From contig JALOAT010000026.1 of assembly GCA_023228645.1 (NCBI GenBank), forward strand, positions 1 to 49,172: 49,172 bases of DNA, written 5' to 3'. Every line of letters starts with the position of its first letter. The stretch's first letter is position 1. Source of the stretch: Gammaproteobacteria bacterium. GTDB lineage: Bacteria > Pseudomonadota > Gammaproteobacteria > Thiohalomonadales > Thiohalomonadaceae. Below are positions 1 to 8,536 of the stretch, piece by piece. Under the pieces are notes generated by a model. That model saw only the letters and a program-made list of their open reading frames with translations. It had not been told where the DNA came from and did no database searches. The position numbers and the translations under genes are program-made.

Positions 1-1077
1 GGTCTTCACCGGCAGGCCGTACTTGTGGGCGAATTCGAAGTCGCGCTCGTCGTGGGCCGGCACGGCCATCACCGCGCCCTCGCCGTAACCCATGAGCACG
101 TAGTTGCCCACCCACAGCGGCAGCTGCTCGCCCGTGAGCGGGTGCTTCACGGTGAGACCGGTGGCCATGCCCTTCTTTTCCTGGGTGGCGATCTCCGCCT
201 CGGTGGTGCCGCCCTTCTTGCATTCCTCGATGAAGGCGGCCAGTTCCGGATTGGACTTGGCGGCGTGGAGGGCCAGCGGATGCTCCGCGGCCACGGCCAC
301 GTAGGTGGCGCCCATGAGGGTGTCGGCGCGGGTGGTGAACACCCACAGGATGCCGCCGCCGTCGATGTCGTGGGGGAAGCCCACGCGCACGCCGTGGCTC
401 TTGCCGATCCAGTTCTTCTGCATCAGCTTCACCTGCTCGGGCCAGCCCGGCAGGGTGTCCAGGTCGGCGAGCAGTTCTTCCGCATAGCCGGTAATCGCCA
501 TGTAGTACATGGGGATCTCGCGCTTCTCCACCAGCGCGCCGGTGCGCCAGCCGCGGCCGTCGATCACCTGCTCGTTGGCGAGCACGGTCTGGTCCACCGG
601 GTCCCAGTTCACGGTGCCGGTCTTGCGGTAGACGATGCCCTTCTCGAGCATGCGCAGGAACAGCCACTGGTTCCAGCGGTAGTAGTCGGGCGAGCAGGTG
701 GCGACCTCACGCTCCCAATCGATGGCGAAGCCCAGGGACTTCAGCTGCATCTTCATGTAGGCGATGTTGTCGTAGGTCCACTTGGCGGGCGGCACGCCGT
801 TCTTCATGGCGGCGTTTTCCGCGGGCAGGCCGAAGGCGTCCCAGCCCATGGGCTGCAGCACGTTGCGGCCGAGCATGCGCTGATAACGGGTGATCACGTC
901 GCCGATGGTGTAGTTGCGCACGTGGCCCATGTGCAGCCGGCCGCTCGGATAGGGGAACATGGACAGGCAGTAGAACTTCTCCCTGCCCGGCTCCTCGCTC
1001 ACCTGGAAGACCTGCGCGGCCTCCCACTGCTGCTGCACGTCGCGCTCGATTGCTTGCGGTTCGTAATGCTCGTTCAC
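1..1077 (-). CDS. leuS: Leucyl-tRNA synthetase, N-terminal part (runs off window)
   Basis: Charges tRNA-Leu with leucine in the cytoplasm (class I synthetase). The visible 359 codons give the N-terminus, with the HIGH-type motif HMGH at residues 49-52 after FPYPSGRL, then the start of the CP1 editing region (TTRADTLMGATY and a VPAHDERD-type segment). The GTG start at 1077 is chosen because a GGAGG Shine-Dalgarno lies about 5 nt upstream and the protein begins like the family (NEHYEPQAIE). The C-terminal two thirds, including the KMSKS loop, lie beyond position 1. It is divergent from the DUF1451 zinc-ribbon gene, a neighbour also found next to leuS in enterics. Nothing odd is seen in the visible part. 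Confidence 0.97.
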   Translation of the reverse strand, partial: MNEHYEPQAIERDVQQQWEAAQVFQVSEEPGREKFYCLSMFPYPSGRLHMGHVRNYTIGDVITRYQRMLGRNVLQPMGWDAFGLPAENAAMKNGVPPAKWTYDNIAYMKMQLKSLGFAIDWEREVATCSPDYYRWNQWLFLRMLEKGIVYRKTGTVNWDPVDQTVLANEQVIDGRGWRTGALVEKREIPMYYMAITGYAEELLADLDTLPGWPEQVKLMQKNWIGKSHGVRVGFPHDIDGGGILWVFTTRADTLMGATYVAVAAEHPLALHAAKSNPELAAFIEECKKGGTTEAEIATQEKKGMATGLTVKHPLTGEQLPLWVGNYVLMGYGEGAVMAVPAHDERDFEFAHKYGLPVKT

Positions 1078-1189
1078 GCCGCCTCCAAAGGGCTGGGGAT
1101 GGGCCGTCTCCCGGCCCGTAAAAAGCCGTTAAGGATACCGTAGGAGCCGAGGCGCCACCAACAAACCGGCGTGATTGCGCCGAGAGAAA

Positions 1190-1357
1190 GAAAAAGCATT
1201 AACAACGGGGGACACGGGGGACACGGGGGGAAAGAAGGCTTCGCTTACGGCCATTTGCACGGCCAGTCACGAATCGCTGCCAAGCGGCGATTGTGGCAAA
1301 ACACCATTCAAGGGTTTTACCCCGTGTTCCCCGTGTCCCCCGTGGTTTGGCTTTTTC
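1190..1357. repeat. Composite inverted repeat A (9-bp tandem arms)
   Basis: This fills most of the 339-bp gap between the divergent leuS and DUF1451 genes. The left arm (1190-1230) begins aaaaagcattaac and continues as tandem units of about 9 bp (acgggggac). The right arm (1319-1357) is its reverse complement, ending cgtggtttggcttttt. The spacer of about 90 bp has no obvious gene. Both ends are A-rich or T-rich outside a GC-rich inverted arm, so either strand resembles a terminator hairpin, yet the location is between divergent genes. It belongs to the family also seen at 7791, 8341 and 45332. Confidence 0.85.
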
Positions 1358-1416
1358 CCAGGTTGGCACACCCGTGCCGCTCGTTCACACTAGCGGAAAA
1401 GCCGCTGGAGACTGCC

Positions 1417-1929
1417 GTGAGTGAACACGACCAGAAAAACCGCCTCGTCGACGCCTACGAACGCATGCTGGAACGGGTACAGGGTTTCGTGCAGGAGGTG
1501 GAAAAGGATGCCGGCCCCGCCCTCAAGCACGCCATCGAGCAGGCCCGCGACGCCGCCGCCGATGTGGGCGAACTCACCCGCGACGAGGCCGAACGGGTAG
1601 CCTATTACCTGCGCCGCGACCTGGAGGATGCCGGCAAATTCCTCAAGGACTCGGGGGAGGAATTGGGTGGCTGGTTGCGCTTCGACGTGCAGCTGATCGA
1701 ACGCAGTTTGGCATGGCTGTTCCTGCAGGCGGCCGATCGCACCAAGGTGGAACTGGAGCGCCTGCACCTGGAGGCGGAAGCCGTTGGCGAATGGCACAGC
1801 GGCGAGGTGACCGGCCCGGGCACCCTGATCTGCAAAAGCTGCGGCAATGAACTGGTGATGCGCCGCGCCGCGCACATACCGCCCTGCGCCCACTGCGGTG
1901 GCACCGATTTCCGCCGCTCACCTACGTAG
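1417..1929 (+). CDS. DUF1451 zinc-ribbon protein (YbeL-like)
   Basis: A 170-residue soluble protein of unknown function. Residues 1-120 are mostly charged helix, likely coiled coil. The C-terminus carries a zinc ribbon with cysteines 139, 142, 157 and 160 (CKSC and CAHC knuckles). Start: the reading frame is open back to 1171, but that upstream part is translated repeat arm (HGGHGG); the GTG at 1417 has a GGAG about 7 nt upstream and gives the family-like N-terminus MSEHDQKNRL. The ybeL gene is also near leuS in enterics, which supports the assignment. The role is unknown; the zinc ribbon is consistent with nucleic acid or protein binding, but that is inference. Confidence 0.88.
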   Translation: MSEHDQKNRLVDAYERMLERVQGFVQEVEKDAGPALKHAIEQARDAAADVGELTRDEAERVAYYLRRDLEDAGKFLKDSGEELGGWLRFDVQLIERSLAWLFLQAADRTKVELERLHLEAEAVGEWHSGEVTGPGTLICKSCGNELVMRRAAHIPPCAHCGGTDFRRSPT

Positions 1930-2020
1930 CGAGGGAGCGCAGCGGAATCCGGGACACCGTCCCGATCGAGAACAAAACAGCCCAACGCAGAGACGCAGAG
2001 GGCGCAGAGAACGCTAAGAA
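1926..2020. repeat. REP-like motif plus single tandem-repeat arm B
   Basis: A REP-like motif (1926-1953, core gcgcagcggaatccggg) starts inside the end of the DUF1451 gene. It is followed by a single purine-rich arm at 1977-2020 (cccaacgcagagacgcagag, then more units). No matching inverted arm is seen before lnt ends at 2110. The same two-part module occurs in opposite orientation at 9058-9135. Confidence 0.7.
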
Positions 2021-2109
2021 AGATGTTGCAAGGGACATGTCTCCGCCGCTATGACACAGGCGGTCGTGGCCGCCGCCTATGCGCGTCCTGCCCTGTTTGG
2101 AAGGAAGTG

Positions 2110-3633
2110 TCACGGACCCTCGTATACAGCGATTCGCACCCTGCAGACGCGCAACAGCGCGAAAGCGAGGGCCGCAAGCACGCACAGCACCCCGTAATCA
2201 CCCCAGATCACATACGGCGTGGAGCCGCGCATGGGCTGCACCGCCCCTTCCAGCACGAAGGTCTCGAACTGCGGCGAACGGGCCAGGATGTCCCCGCGGT
2301 GGTCCACCAGGGCGGAGATGCCGTTGGTGGTGGCACGCAGCAGCGGCCGGCCGGTCTCCAGCGAGCGCATGCGCGCAATCTGCAGGTGCTGGTGGGGTGC
2401 CAGCGAATCCCCGTACCAGGCATTGTTGGAACCGTTGATGAGCAGCCGCGCCTCCGGCAGGCGGCGGATGACCTCGGTGCCGAAGGCGTCCTCGTAACAG
2501 ATGGACACCGCCGCCGGCAGGCCCGCCACGGTGATGGGCGGCTGCGCCGGATCGCCGCGGCTGAAGCCGGACATGGGCAGGTCGAAAAAGCGGATGAGCC
2601 CGCGCAGCCAGTCCTCCAGCGGCACGTATTCGCCGAAGGGCACCAGGTGCGACTTGCGGTGAAACTGGCCGCTGCCCAGGGCCATCATGGTGGTGTAGTA
2701 GCGCTCGCCATCGCCATCGAGCAACGGCACGCCCAGGATCACGTCGGTGCCTGCCGCGCGCGCCTGCGCGGCCAGGGGCGCGAAGTAGTCTCCCTGCAAG
2801 TCCTGGTAGAACAGGGTCACGGCGTTCTCGGGCCAGACCACCAGGTCCGTACCGAGGCGGGATAGTGTCAGGTCGGCGTAGACCGACAGCCGGCGCGTAA
2901 TCCCCTCCGGGTCCCACTTGGTAAGCTGCGGCTGGTTGCCCTGGACCAGCGCCACGGACAGCGGCTCGCCCTCGGGTTCGGTCCAGGCGATCTGCATGAG
3001 CGCCCCGCCGACGCCCCAGATCCCCACCACCAGCGCAGTGACCGGCATCCAGCCGGTTCCCCGGCCCTGCCATAGCAAGGCCAGCGCACCGGCGCTCACG
3101 GCCGCCAGCCAGCCGACGCCGTATACCCCGAACACCGGGGCATAGCCCGCCAGCGGGGTGTCGATGACGCCGTAGCCGATGCTCAGCCAGGGGAAGCCGG
3201 TGAGAAACCAGCCGCGGAACCACTCTACGGCGATCCACGCCAGCGGCAGGCCGATGAGGTAGCGTTGTGCCGGCGAAAGGCGCCGTCCTCCCCAGGCAGC
3301 GAGGGCGCCGAACAGCCCCGTGTACAGGGACAGCACGGCCACGAACAGCGCCGTCAGGAGTCCGGCGAGCGGCGCGGCGGTGAGGCCGAAGTCGTGGATG
3401 GCCACGTAGACCCAGGACACCCCCACGCCGAAGGCGCCGAGGCCGTAGAGAAAGCCGCGCAGGAACCCCCGGCGCGGGTCGTCGGTCCGGACCAGGGCGA
3501 ACAACACCGCCAGGGAGAGAAATACAAAGGGAAAAAACGCGAGCGGCGCGTAGCCGAGCGGCAGCAGGGCACCGGCGAGCAGCGCGGCGAGATGCCCGCC
3601 GCGCCTGCCAGGTTCAGCTGGCGAGGTGTTCAC
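2110..3633 (-). CDS. lnt: Apolipoprotein N-acyltransferase
   Basis: Transfers the third acyl chain to the N-terminal cysteine of lipoproteins in the inner membrane. The 507 residues match the usual length: about eight membrane helices in the N-terminal 220 residues and at the C-terminus, around a periplasmic nitrilase-type domain. The catalytic set is visible: Glu in VVWPENAV, Lys in FHRKSHLVPFGEY and Cys in AVSICYEDAF. The GTG start at 3633 lies inside the end of corC (20-nt overlap) and has no Shine-Dalgarno, suggesting translational coupling; the longer open frame only reads corC out of frame. It is the last gene of the miaB-phoH-ybeY-corC-lnt run. Confidence 0.95.
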   Translation of the reverse strand: MNTSPAEPGRRGGHLAALLAGALLPLGYAPLAFFPFVFLSLAVLFALVRTDDPRRGFLRGFLYGLGAFGVGVSWVYVAIHDFGLTAAPLAGLLTALFVAVLSLYTGLFGALAAWGGRRLSPAQRYLIGLPLAWIAVEWFRGWFLTGFPWLSIGYGVIDTPLAGYAPVFGVYGVGWLAAVSAGALALLWQGRGTGWMPVTALVVGIWGVGGALMQIAWTEPEGEPLSVALVQGNQPQLTKWDPEGITRRLSVYADLTLSRLGTDLVVWPENAVTLFYQDLQGDYFAPLAAQARAAGTDVILGVPLLDGDGERYYTTMMALGSGQFHRKSHLVPFGEYVPLEDWLRGLIRFFDLPMSGFSRGDPAQPPITVAGLPAAVSICYEDAFGTEVIRRLPEARLLINGSNNAWYGDSLAPHQHLQIARMRSLETGRPLLRATTNGISALVDHRGDILARSPQFETFVLEGAVQPMRGSTPYVIWGDYGVLCVLAALAFALLRVCRVRIAVYEGP

Positions 3634-4519
3634 CGGAGGCTGCGGCACCGCTCGCGGCGCCGTCCTTGAGCGTCGGAGCCACGTGCAGCAGATGGATGCG
3701 CCGGTTGTCGGCGCGCAGCACCTTGAAGCGATAGCCGTCGATCTCGGCCTCCTCGTCGCGCTTGGGCAGATGCCCGAAGGCATTCATCACCAGGCCGCCG
3801 ATGGTGTCGAACTCGTCATCGCTGAACGAGGTGCCGATCTCGTCGTTGAGATCCTCGATGGGCGTGAGGGCGCGCACCGTGTACTCGCCGTTGTCCAGCA
3901 CGAAGATGTTGCTGTCTTCCTCGTCGATGTCGTGCTCGTCCTCGATCTCGCCGACGATCTGCTCGATGACGTCCTCGATGGTGACCAGGCCCGCCACACC
4001 GCCGTATTCGTCCACCACGACGGCCATATGGTTGCGGTTTTGGCGGAATTCCTTGAGCAGCACGTTGAGGCGCTTGCTCTCCGGCACGAAAAAGGCCGGG
4101 CGCAACACCTCGCGGATGTCAAAGCGGGCGTTCTCACCCTGGGCCACGAAGGGCAGCAGGTCCTTGGCCAGCAGGATGCCGATGACCTCGTCGCGGCTTT
4201 CGCCGATCACGGGGTAGCGGGAGTGCGCCGATTCGATGATGGTGGGCAGGAATTCCTTCGGCAAAGCGTCACGCTCCACCACCGCCATCTGCGAGCGGGG
4301 CACCATGACATCGCGCACCTGCATTTCCGAGACGGCCAGCACGCCCTGGGTCATGGACAGCGCATCGGCATCCATGAGCCCACGGCGATAGGCATCGCGC
4401 AGGATCTCGATGAGCTCTTCCCGATCCCTCGGTTCCGCTTGCAGGACCTGGCCGAGTCGTTCCAGCCAGCTTCGGTGGGGCCGCTCATCGGCGGCGGTAC
4501 TAGGTCGATCTTCCTTCAT
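3614..4519 (-). CDS. corC: CorC/YbeX family CBS-domain protein
   Basis: A 301-residue cytosolic protein with a CBS pair (about residues 70-190, starting VRDVMVPRSQM) and a C-terminal CorC_HlyC domain (about 205-285). There are no membrane helices, so it is the soluble CorC/YbeX type and not the membrane-anchored form. CorC was linked genetically to magnesium and cobalt efflux in enterics; YbeX has more recently been tied to ribosome metabolism and Mg homeostasis. It starts 10 nt after the ybeY stop and overlaps lnt, so it is clearly part of that operon. No sign of damage. Confidence 0.94.
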   Translation of the reverse strand: MKEDRPSTAADERPHRSWLERLGQVLQAEPRDREELIEILRDAYRRGLMDADALSMTQGVLAVSEMQVRDVMVPRSQMAVVERDALPKEFLPTIIESAHSRYPVIGESRDEVIGILLAKDLLPFVAQGENARFDIREVLRPAFFVPESKRLNVLLKEFRQNRNHMAVVVDEYGGVAGLVTIEDVIEQIVGEIEDEHDIDEEDSNIFVLDNGEYTVRALTPIEDLNDEIGTSFSDDEFDTIGGLVMNAFGHLPKRDEEAEIDGYRFKVLRADNRRIHLLHVAPTLKDGAASGAAASGEHLAS

Positions 4520-4529
4520 TCAGAACACA

Positions 4530-4982
4530 CTACTCGTAAGGGTTGGGATAGCCTAGGTTACCAAGGACGGCGGTTTCAAGCGCCTCCATTTCCTCGGCCT
4601 CGCCCGGCTCCAGATGATCATAGCCGAGCAGATGCAGGGTGCCGTGCACCACCATGTGGGCCCAGTGGGCCTCCGGGGCCTTGTCCTGCTCGGCCGCCTC
4701 GCGCGCCACCACGGGGGCGCACACCACGATGTCGCCGAGCAACGGCAGCTCGACACCCGGCGGGGCCTCGAAGGGAAACGAAAGCACGTTAGTGGGCCCT
4801 TGCTTCCTGCGATAGGTCCCGTTCAGCTCGGCGCTCTCGTCCTCGTCCACGATGCGGACCGTGAGCTCCGCCTCGTCGCGCCGCCCGATCAGCGCGGCCT
4901 CCACCCAGCGGCGCACCAGCACCTCACCGGGCACGGCAGGCCCGGCCTCCAGGGCCAGCTGGTAGTCCAGCTCCAGGTTCAT
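4530..4982 (-). CDS. ybeY: Endoribonuclease YbeY
   Basis: A single-strand-specific endoribonuclease used in 16S rRNA 3' maturation and ribosome quality control. The 150 residues carry the zinc motif HGTLHLLGYDH (His 113, 117, 123) and the conserved Arg near residue 59 (TYRRKQGPTNVLSFPF). The frame is open upstream to 5159, but that segment is translated repeat arm, so ATG 4982 is used although its Shine-Dalgarno is poor. Gene order phoH-ybeY-corC-lnt is the standard gammaproteobacterial one. Unusually, 136 bp containing repeat element C separates it from phoH. Confidence 0.95.
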   Translation of the reverse strand: MNLELDYQLALEAGPAVPGEVLVRRWVEAALIGRRDEAELTVRIVDEDESAELNGTYRRKQGPTNVLSFPFEAPPGVELPLLGDIVVCAPVVAREAAEQDKAPEAHWAHMVVHGTLHLLGYDHLEPGEAEEMEALETAVLGNLGYPNPYE

Positions 4983-4998
4983 GGGGCGTGGGAACCGA

Positions 4999-5114
4999 AG
5001 AAAAAGCGGAACGCGGAGGGCGCGGAGGGGGACGCGGAGAAATGAACAGGGAAACCCCTCTTCTCCTCTGCGGCCTCCTTCTTCCCTTCGCGTCCTCCGC
5101 GTCGAAGTCTTTTT
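4999..5114. repeat. Composite inverted repeat C (cgcggagga type)
   Basis: Lies between phoH and ybeY. Left arm 4999-5040 (agaaaaagcggaacgcgg, then cgcggag units); right arm 5062-5114, less regular, ending cgcgtcctccgcgtcgaag and a T-tract. The spacer is only about 20 bp. The right end lies about 4 nt from the phoH stop codon, and the left end begins 16 nt above the ybeY start. Confidence 0.8.
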
Positions 5115-5118
5115 GTGA

Positions 5119-6114
5119 TCACGCCTTCGGTTCCGATGCCTCGTGGCGCTCGTAGGCATTGACGATGCGCTGCACCAGGGGGTGGCGCACCACGTCCTTG
5201 GCCAGGAAGAAGCCGAAGCTGATGCCGTCCACGTCCTTCAGCACTTCAATGACGTGGCGCAGGCCCGACTGGGTGCCGCGCGGCAGGTCGATCTGGGTGA
5301 CGTCGCCGGTGACCACGGCGGTGGAGCCGAAGCCGATGCGGGTCAGGAACATCTTCATCTGTTCGACGGTGGTGTTCTGGGCCTCGTCGAGGATGATGAA
5401 GGCGTCGTTGAGGGTGCGCCCGCGCATGTAGGCCAGCGGCGCCACCTCGATGACGTTGCGCTCCATGAGCCGCGCCACGGCCTCGAAGCCCAGCATTTCG
5501 TACAGGGCGTCGTAGAGCGGGCGCAGGTACGGGTCCACCTTCTGGGACAGGTCGCCGGGCAAAAAGCCCAGGCGCTCGCCGGCCTCCACGGCCGGGCGGG
5601 TGAGCACCACCTTGCGCACCAGGTCGCGCTCCAGGGCGTCCACGGCACAGGCCACGGCCAGATAGGTCTTGCCGGTGCCGGCCGGACCGATGCCGAAGTT
5701 GATGTCGTGGGACAGGATGTTCTTGAGGTAGCGCTTCTGGTTCGGACCGCGCCCGCGAACCACACCGCGCTTGGTGCGGATGACGACCTCTTCCTCTTCA
5801 TCGGTCTCCAGGAGCGATTCCACCCCGGATTCCTGCAAGAACAGGTGCACGGCCGACGGGCTCAACACCTCACCGCCGGTGCTCTTGTAGAGGCCCTTCA
5901 GCACCTCGCCGGCGGCACGCACCGACTCACCCTCGCCGATGACGCGAAAGGTGTTGCCACGGTTGTTCACCTCCACCCCGAGCCGACGCTCGATGAGGCG
6001 CAGGTGTTCATCCCATTGGCCACAGAGATTGGCGAGGCGCCGGTTGTCGGCAGGTTCCAGGACCAAGTCCAGGCTTTCAGGCAGTTCGTTCAAAGAGGCG
6101 GCTAGTGCGGACAT
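5119..6114 (-). CDS. phoH: PhoH family ATPase (YbeZ)
   Basis: A 331-residue PhoH-like P-loop ATPase, a partner of YbeY in RNA metabolism in the organisms studied. N-terminal KH-like region (about 15-80), Walker A GPAGTGKT at 143-150, and Walker B within AFIILDEAQN. The ATG at 6114 is preferred over an in-frame TTG one codon upstream; neither has a strong Shine-Dalgarno. It lies between miaB and ybeY, but each junction is expanded by a composite repeat (339 bp and 136 bp). The protein itself looks intact. Confidence 0.94.
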   Translation of the reverse strand: MSALAASLNELPESLDLVLEPADNRRLANLCGQWDEHLRLIERRLGVEVNNRGNTFRVIGEGESVRAAGEVLKGLYKSTGGEVLSPSAVHLFLQESGVESLLETDEEEEVVIRTKRGVVRGRGPNQKRYLKNILSHDINFGIGPAGTGKTYLAVACAVDALERDLVRKVVLTRPAVEAGERLGFLPGDLSQKVDPYLRPLYDALYEMLGFEAVARLMERNVIEVAPLAYMRGRTLNDAFIILDEAQNTTVEQMKMFLTRIGFGSTAVVTGDVTQIDLPRGTQSGLRHVIEVLKDVDGISFGFFLAKDVVRHPLVQRIVNAYERHEASEPKA

Positions 6115-6180
6115 CAATGCGGTAAGGATAACCCAGGTGGGATTGAAGTCACTACTGTGACAGCGGCACGGGTCGGCGGT

Positions 6181-6410
6181 TCAGCCCACAGGCGCAACGC
6201 GGAGGGCGCGGAGACGCGGAGGACGCGGAGGACGCGGAGAACAGAGAAAACGCTCAAGGGTTCGTGCGTTCGGGACTGCATGGTCCCTTGCCGCCCGCGC
6301 TTCGCCGTTTGAACATCGCGCAACTGACGGGGAACAAGGGGGTTGAATAGACCGCGTGGTCCAACATTCCCTATCTCCGCGTCCTCCGCGTCTCCGCGCC
6401 CTCCGCGTTG
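6181..6410. repeat. Composite inverted repeat D in the miaB-phoH gap
   Basis: Occupies most of the 339-bp gap between miaB and phoH. Left arm 6181-6248 has five or more cgcggag units (ggcgcggagacgcggagg and so on); right arm 6371-6410 is the complement (ctccgcgtcctccgcgtctc). The spacer of about 120 bp has no convincing gene or RNA. I see no promoter or terminator in the rest of the gap. Confidence 0.85.
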
Positions 6411-6453
6411 ACCCATCGGATAGACCCAACCGCCTAAGTGGCTCGTGTCCAGA

Positions 6454-7776
6454 CTATTTCAGGCGCCCGCGCAGGGAATTGGGCATAGCCTCGGTGATTT
6501 CGACGTCGACGAGCTGGCCGATGAGCGCCGCGGGGCCGTCGAAATTGACCACGCGGTTGTTTTCCGTGCGCCCGGCCAGCTGATTCGGGTCCTTGCGCGA
6601 AGGGCCTTCCACCAGCACCCGCTGCACCGTACTCACCATCTTGCGGCTGATGATCTGCGCTTGGTGGTTGATGAGGTTCTGCAGCTGCTGCAGGCGGACC
6701 TTCTTCTCCTCCAGGGTCACGTCGTCCGGCATGTCGGCGGCCGGCGTGCCCGGGCGCGGGCTGTAGATGAAGCTGAAGGAGGTGTCGAAGTCCAGCTCCT
6801 CCACCACGCGCAGGGTGGCCTTGTGGTCGTACTCGGTCTCGCCCGGGAAGCCCACGATGAAGTCCGAGGACAGCGACAGGTCGGGGCGGATGGCGCGCAG
6901 CTTGCGCACGATGTTCTTGTACTCGAGCACCGTATGCCCGCGCTTCATCAGCGCCAGGATGCGGTCGGAGCCGCTTTGCAGCGGCAGGTGCAGGTGGCTC
7001 ACCAGCTTGGGCACACGCGCGTACACCTCGATGAGCCGATCGCTGAATTCCATGGGGTGCGAGGTGGTGAAGCGGATGCGCTCGATGCCGTCGATGGCGG
7101 CCACGTACTCGATGAGCAGGGCGAGGTCCGCGGTCTCACCGTCGTGCATCTGACCGCGCCAGGCGTTCACGTTCTGGCCGAGCAGGTTCACCTCGCGTAC
7201 GCCCTGCTGGGTAAGCGCGGCGATTTCGGCGATGACGTCATCGAACGGCCGGCTCACCTCGGCGCCGCGGGTGAACGGCACGATGCAGTAGGTGCAGTAC
7301 TTGGAGCAGCCTTCCATGATGGACACGAAGGCCGTGGGCCCTTCGGCGCGCGGCTCGGGCATACGGTCGAACTTCTCGATCTCCGGGAAGGACACGTCCA
7401 CCACCGCTTTGCCGTCCGCCCACACCTGCTTGAGCATCTCCGGCAGGCGATGCAGGGTCTGCGGACCGAACACCAGGTCCACGTACGGTGCGCGCGCACG
7501 GATGGCCTCGCCTTCCTGGCTCGCCACGCAACCGCCCACGCCGATCACGACGCCGGGCCGCGCCGCCTTCAGTTCCTTCCACACCCCCAGTTGCGAAAAC
7601 ACCTTCTCCTGCGCCTTCTCGCGCACCGAGCAGGTGTTCAGCAACAACACGTCCGCCTCTTCCGGCGATTCCACCGGCACCAGCCCGCACGACTCCCGCA
7701 GCACGTCCACCATCTTGGCGGTGTCGTACTCGTTCATCTGGCAGCCGAAAGTGCGGATATGGACAGTGCTAGGCAT
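6454..7776 (-). CDS. miaB: tRNA-2-methylthio-N6-(dimethylallyl)adenosine synthase
   Basis: A radical-SAM methylthiotransferase that converts i6A37 to ms2i6A37 in tRNAs. The 440 residues show the UPF0004 domain with Cys 12, 49 and 83 (second 4Fe-4S cluster), the radical-SAM motif CSKYCTYC with Cys 157, 161 and 164, and a C-terminal TRAM domain. ATG 7776 is chosen because the longer frame extends into the repeat arm and the family starts at MPSTVHIRTFGCQMN. It heads the miaB-phoH-ybeY-corC-lnt order. All six cluster cysteines are present. Confidence 0.96.
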   Translation of the reverse strand: MPSTVHIRTFGCQMNEYDTAKMVDVLRESCGLVPVESPEEADVLLLNTCSVREKAQEKVFSQLGVWKELKAARPGVVIGVGGCVASQEGEAIRARAPYVDLVFGPQTLHRLPEMLKQVWADGKAVVDVSFPEIEKFDRMPEPRAEGPTAFVSIMEGCSKYCTYCIVPFTRGAEVSRPFDDVIAEIAALTQQGVREVNLLGQNVNAWRGQMHDGETADLALLIEYVAAIDGIERIRFTTSHPMEFSDRLIEVYARVPKLVSHLHLPLQSGSDRILALMKRGHTVLEYKNIVRKLRAIRPDLSLSSDFIVGFPGETEYDHKATLRVVEELDFDTSFSFIYSPRPGTPAADMPDDVTLEEKKVRLQQLQNLINHQAQIISRKMVSTVQRVLVEGPSRKDPNQLAGRTENNRVVNFDGPAALIGQLVDVEITEAMPNSLRGRLK

Positions 7777-7790
7777 GTTGAGAAAACCTG

Positions 7791-7980
7791 AAAAAAGCTC
7801 TAAACCACGGGGAACACGGGGGACACGGGGAAATCCATTTTCCTGTGAGGGCATAGGTTACGTTGCGAAGCTACGTGACATTTTCGTGCCGCACATCGTC
7901 ACGCAGACGCTGCGCGCCAACGTGACCTACGGCATCTCTTACCCCCGTGTTCCCCGTGTCCCCCGTGGTTGATGCTTCTT
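7791..7980. repeat. Composite inverted repeat E with nested palindrome
   Basis: Left arm 7791-7830 (aaaaaagctctaaaccacgg then acacggggg units), right arm 7941-7980 (the complement, ending gtggttgatgcttctt). The spacer holds a separate palindrome at 7855-7930, ggttacgttgcgaagctacg ... ending aacgtgacctacg. The same palindrome, with a few changes, sits inside element M at 33131-33204 although M has arms of a different unit. Its right edge is 8 nt from the ppnP stop codon. Confidence 0.87.
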
Positions 7981-7987
7981 CCCGTAT

Positions 7988-8269
7988 TTACCGGTACTCG
8001 CACAGGTACGCCGTGTCGCGCGCGACCTTGAGCTGGAATTTGGAATCGCCGGGGACGTTGAAGCTGGAACCGGCGGTGAAGGTCTGCCAGTCGGCGGCGC
8101 CCGGGAGTTTGGCCACCAGTTCGCCGCTGATGACGGTCATGACCTCCGGTGAGCCGGTGCCGAATTCGTAATCGCCTGCGGCCATCACGCCCACCGTAGC
8201 CGCGCTGCTCTCGCCCTGAAAGCCCAGGGACTTCACCTTGCCGTCGAAATACTCGTTCACCTTGATCAT
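7988..8269 (-). CDS. ppnP: Pyrimidine/purine nucleoside phosphorylase
   Basis: A 93-residue cupin-fold protein of the YaiE/PpnP family (formerly UPF0345), which phosphorolyses several nucleosides to free base and ribose-1-phosphate. Family hallmarks visible are the N-terminus KVNEYFDGKVKSLGFQ, the middle YEFGTGSPEVMTVISGEL, the GSSFNVPGDSKFQLK segment and the end AYLCEYR. The ATG at 8269 gives the full family length; a 24-residue upstream extension looks non-family. It stands alone between elements E and F and is divergent from sodC. Confidence 0.93.
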   Translation of the reverse strand: MIKVNEYFDGKVKSLGFQGESSAATVGVMAAGDYEFGTGSPEVMTVISGELVAKLPGAADWQTFTAGSSFNVPGDSKFQLKVARDTAYLCEYR

Positions 8270-8340
8270 GGCGGGTTCTTTCAGGGGGAGGAAAAACGGA
8301 CCGGCAAGTTTGCCGCCGCTGCCGGTCAGTTGCAAGGGCA

Positions 8341-8506
8341 AGAAAAAGCAATAACCACGGGGAACACGGGGAACACGGGGGCGGAAGAAGCATCCGATCT
8401 ATATATGAAATCGTCGCGCCGGAACGCACAGCGGCTTGGCAGGAATGGGGGCCAAAAACAAGGATTTCCCCGTGTTCCCCGTGTTCCCCGTGGTTAATGC
8501 TTTGCT
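8341..8506. repeat. Composite inverted repeat F
   Basis: Between the divergent ppnP and sodC genes. Left arm 8341-8382 (agaaaaagcaataaccacgg then gaacacggg units); right arm 8466-8506, nearly perfect complement (cgtgttccccgtgttccccg, then tggttaatgctttg). The spacer of about 80 bp shows no REP motif and no gene. Any sodC promoter must lie within or just after the right arm. Confidence 0.87.
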
Positions 8507-8536
8507 CCAGCCCAGGCCAGAAACGGAGGGAAAGCG

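Noticed and set aside
25..1143. 372-codon plus-strand frame opposite leuS
   Set aside because: His- and Val-rich mirror of leuS codons (for example RHGHHRALAVTHEHVVAHP) with no start signal; leuS on the other strand is unmistakable.
1190..1357. Tandem arms considered as a CRISPR array
   Set aside because: Units are 8-9 bp with no unique spacers between them and are mirrored in inverted orientation; no cas genes are present.
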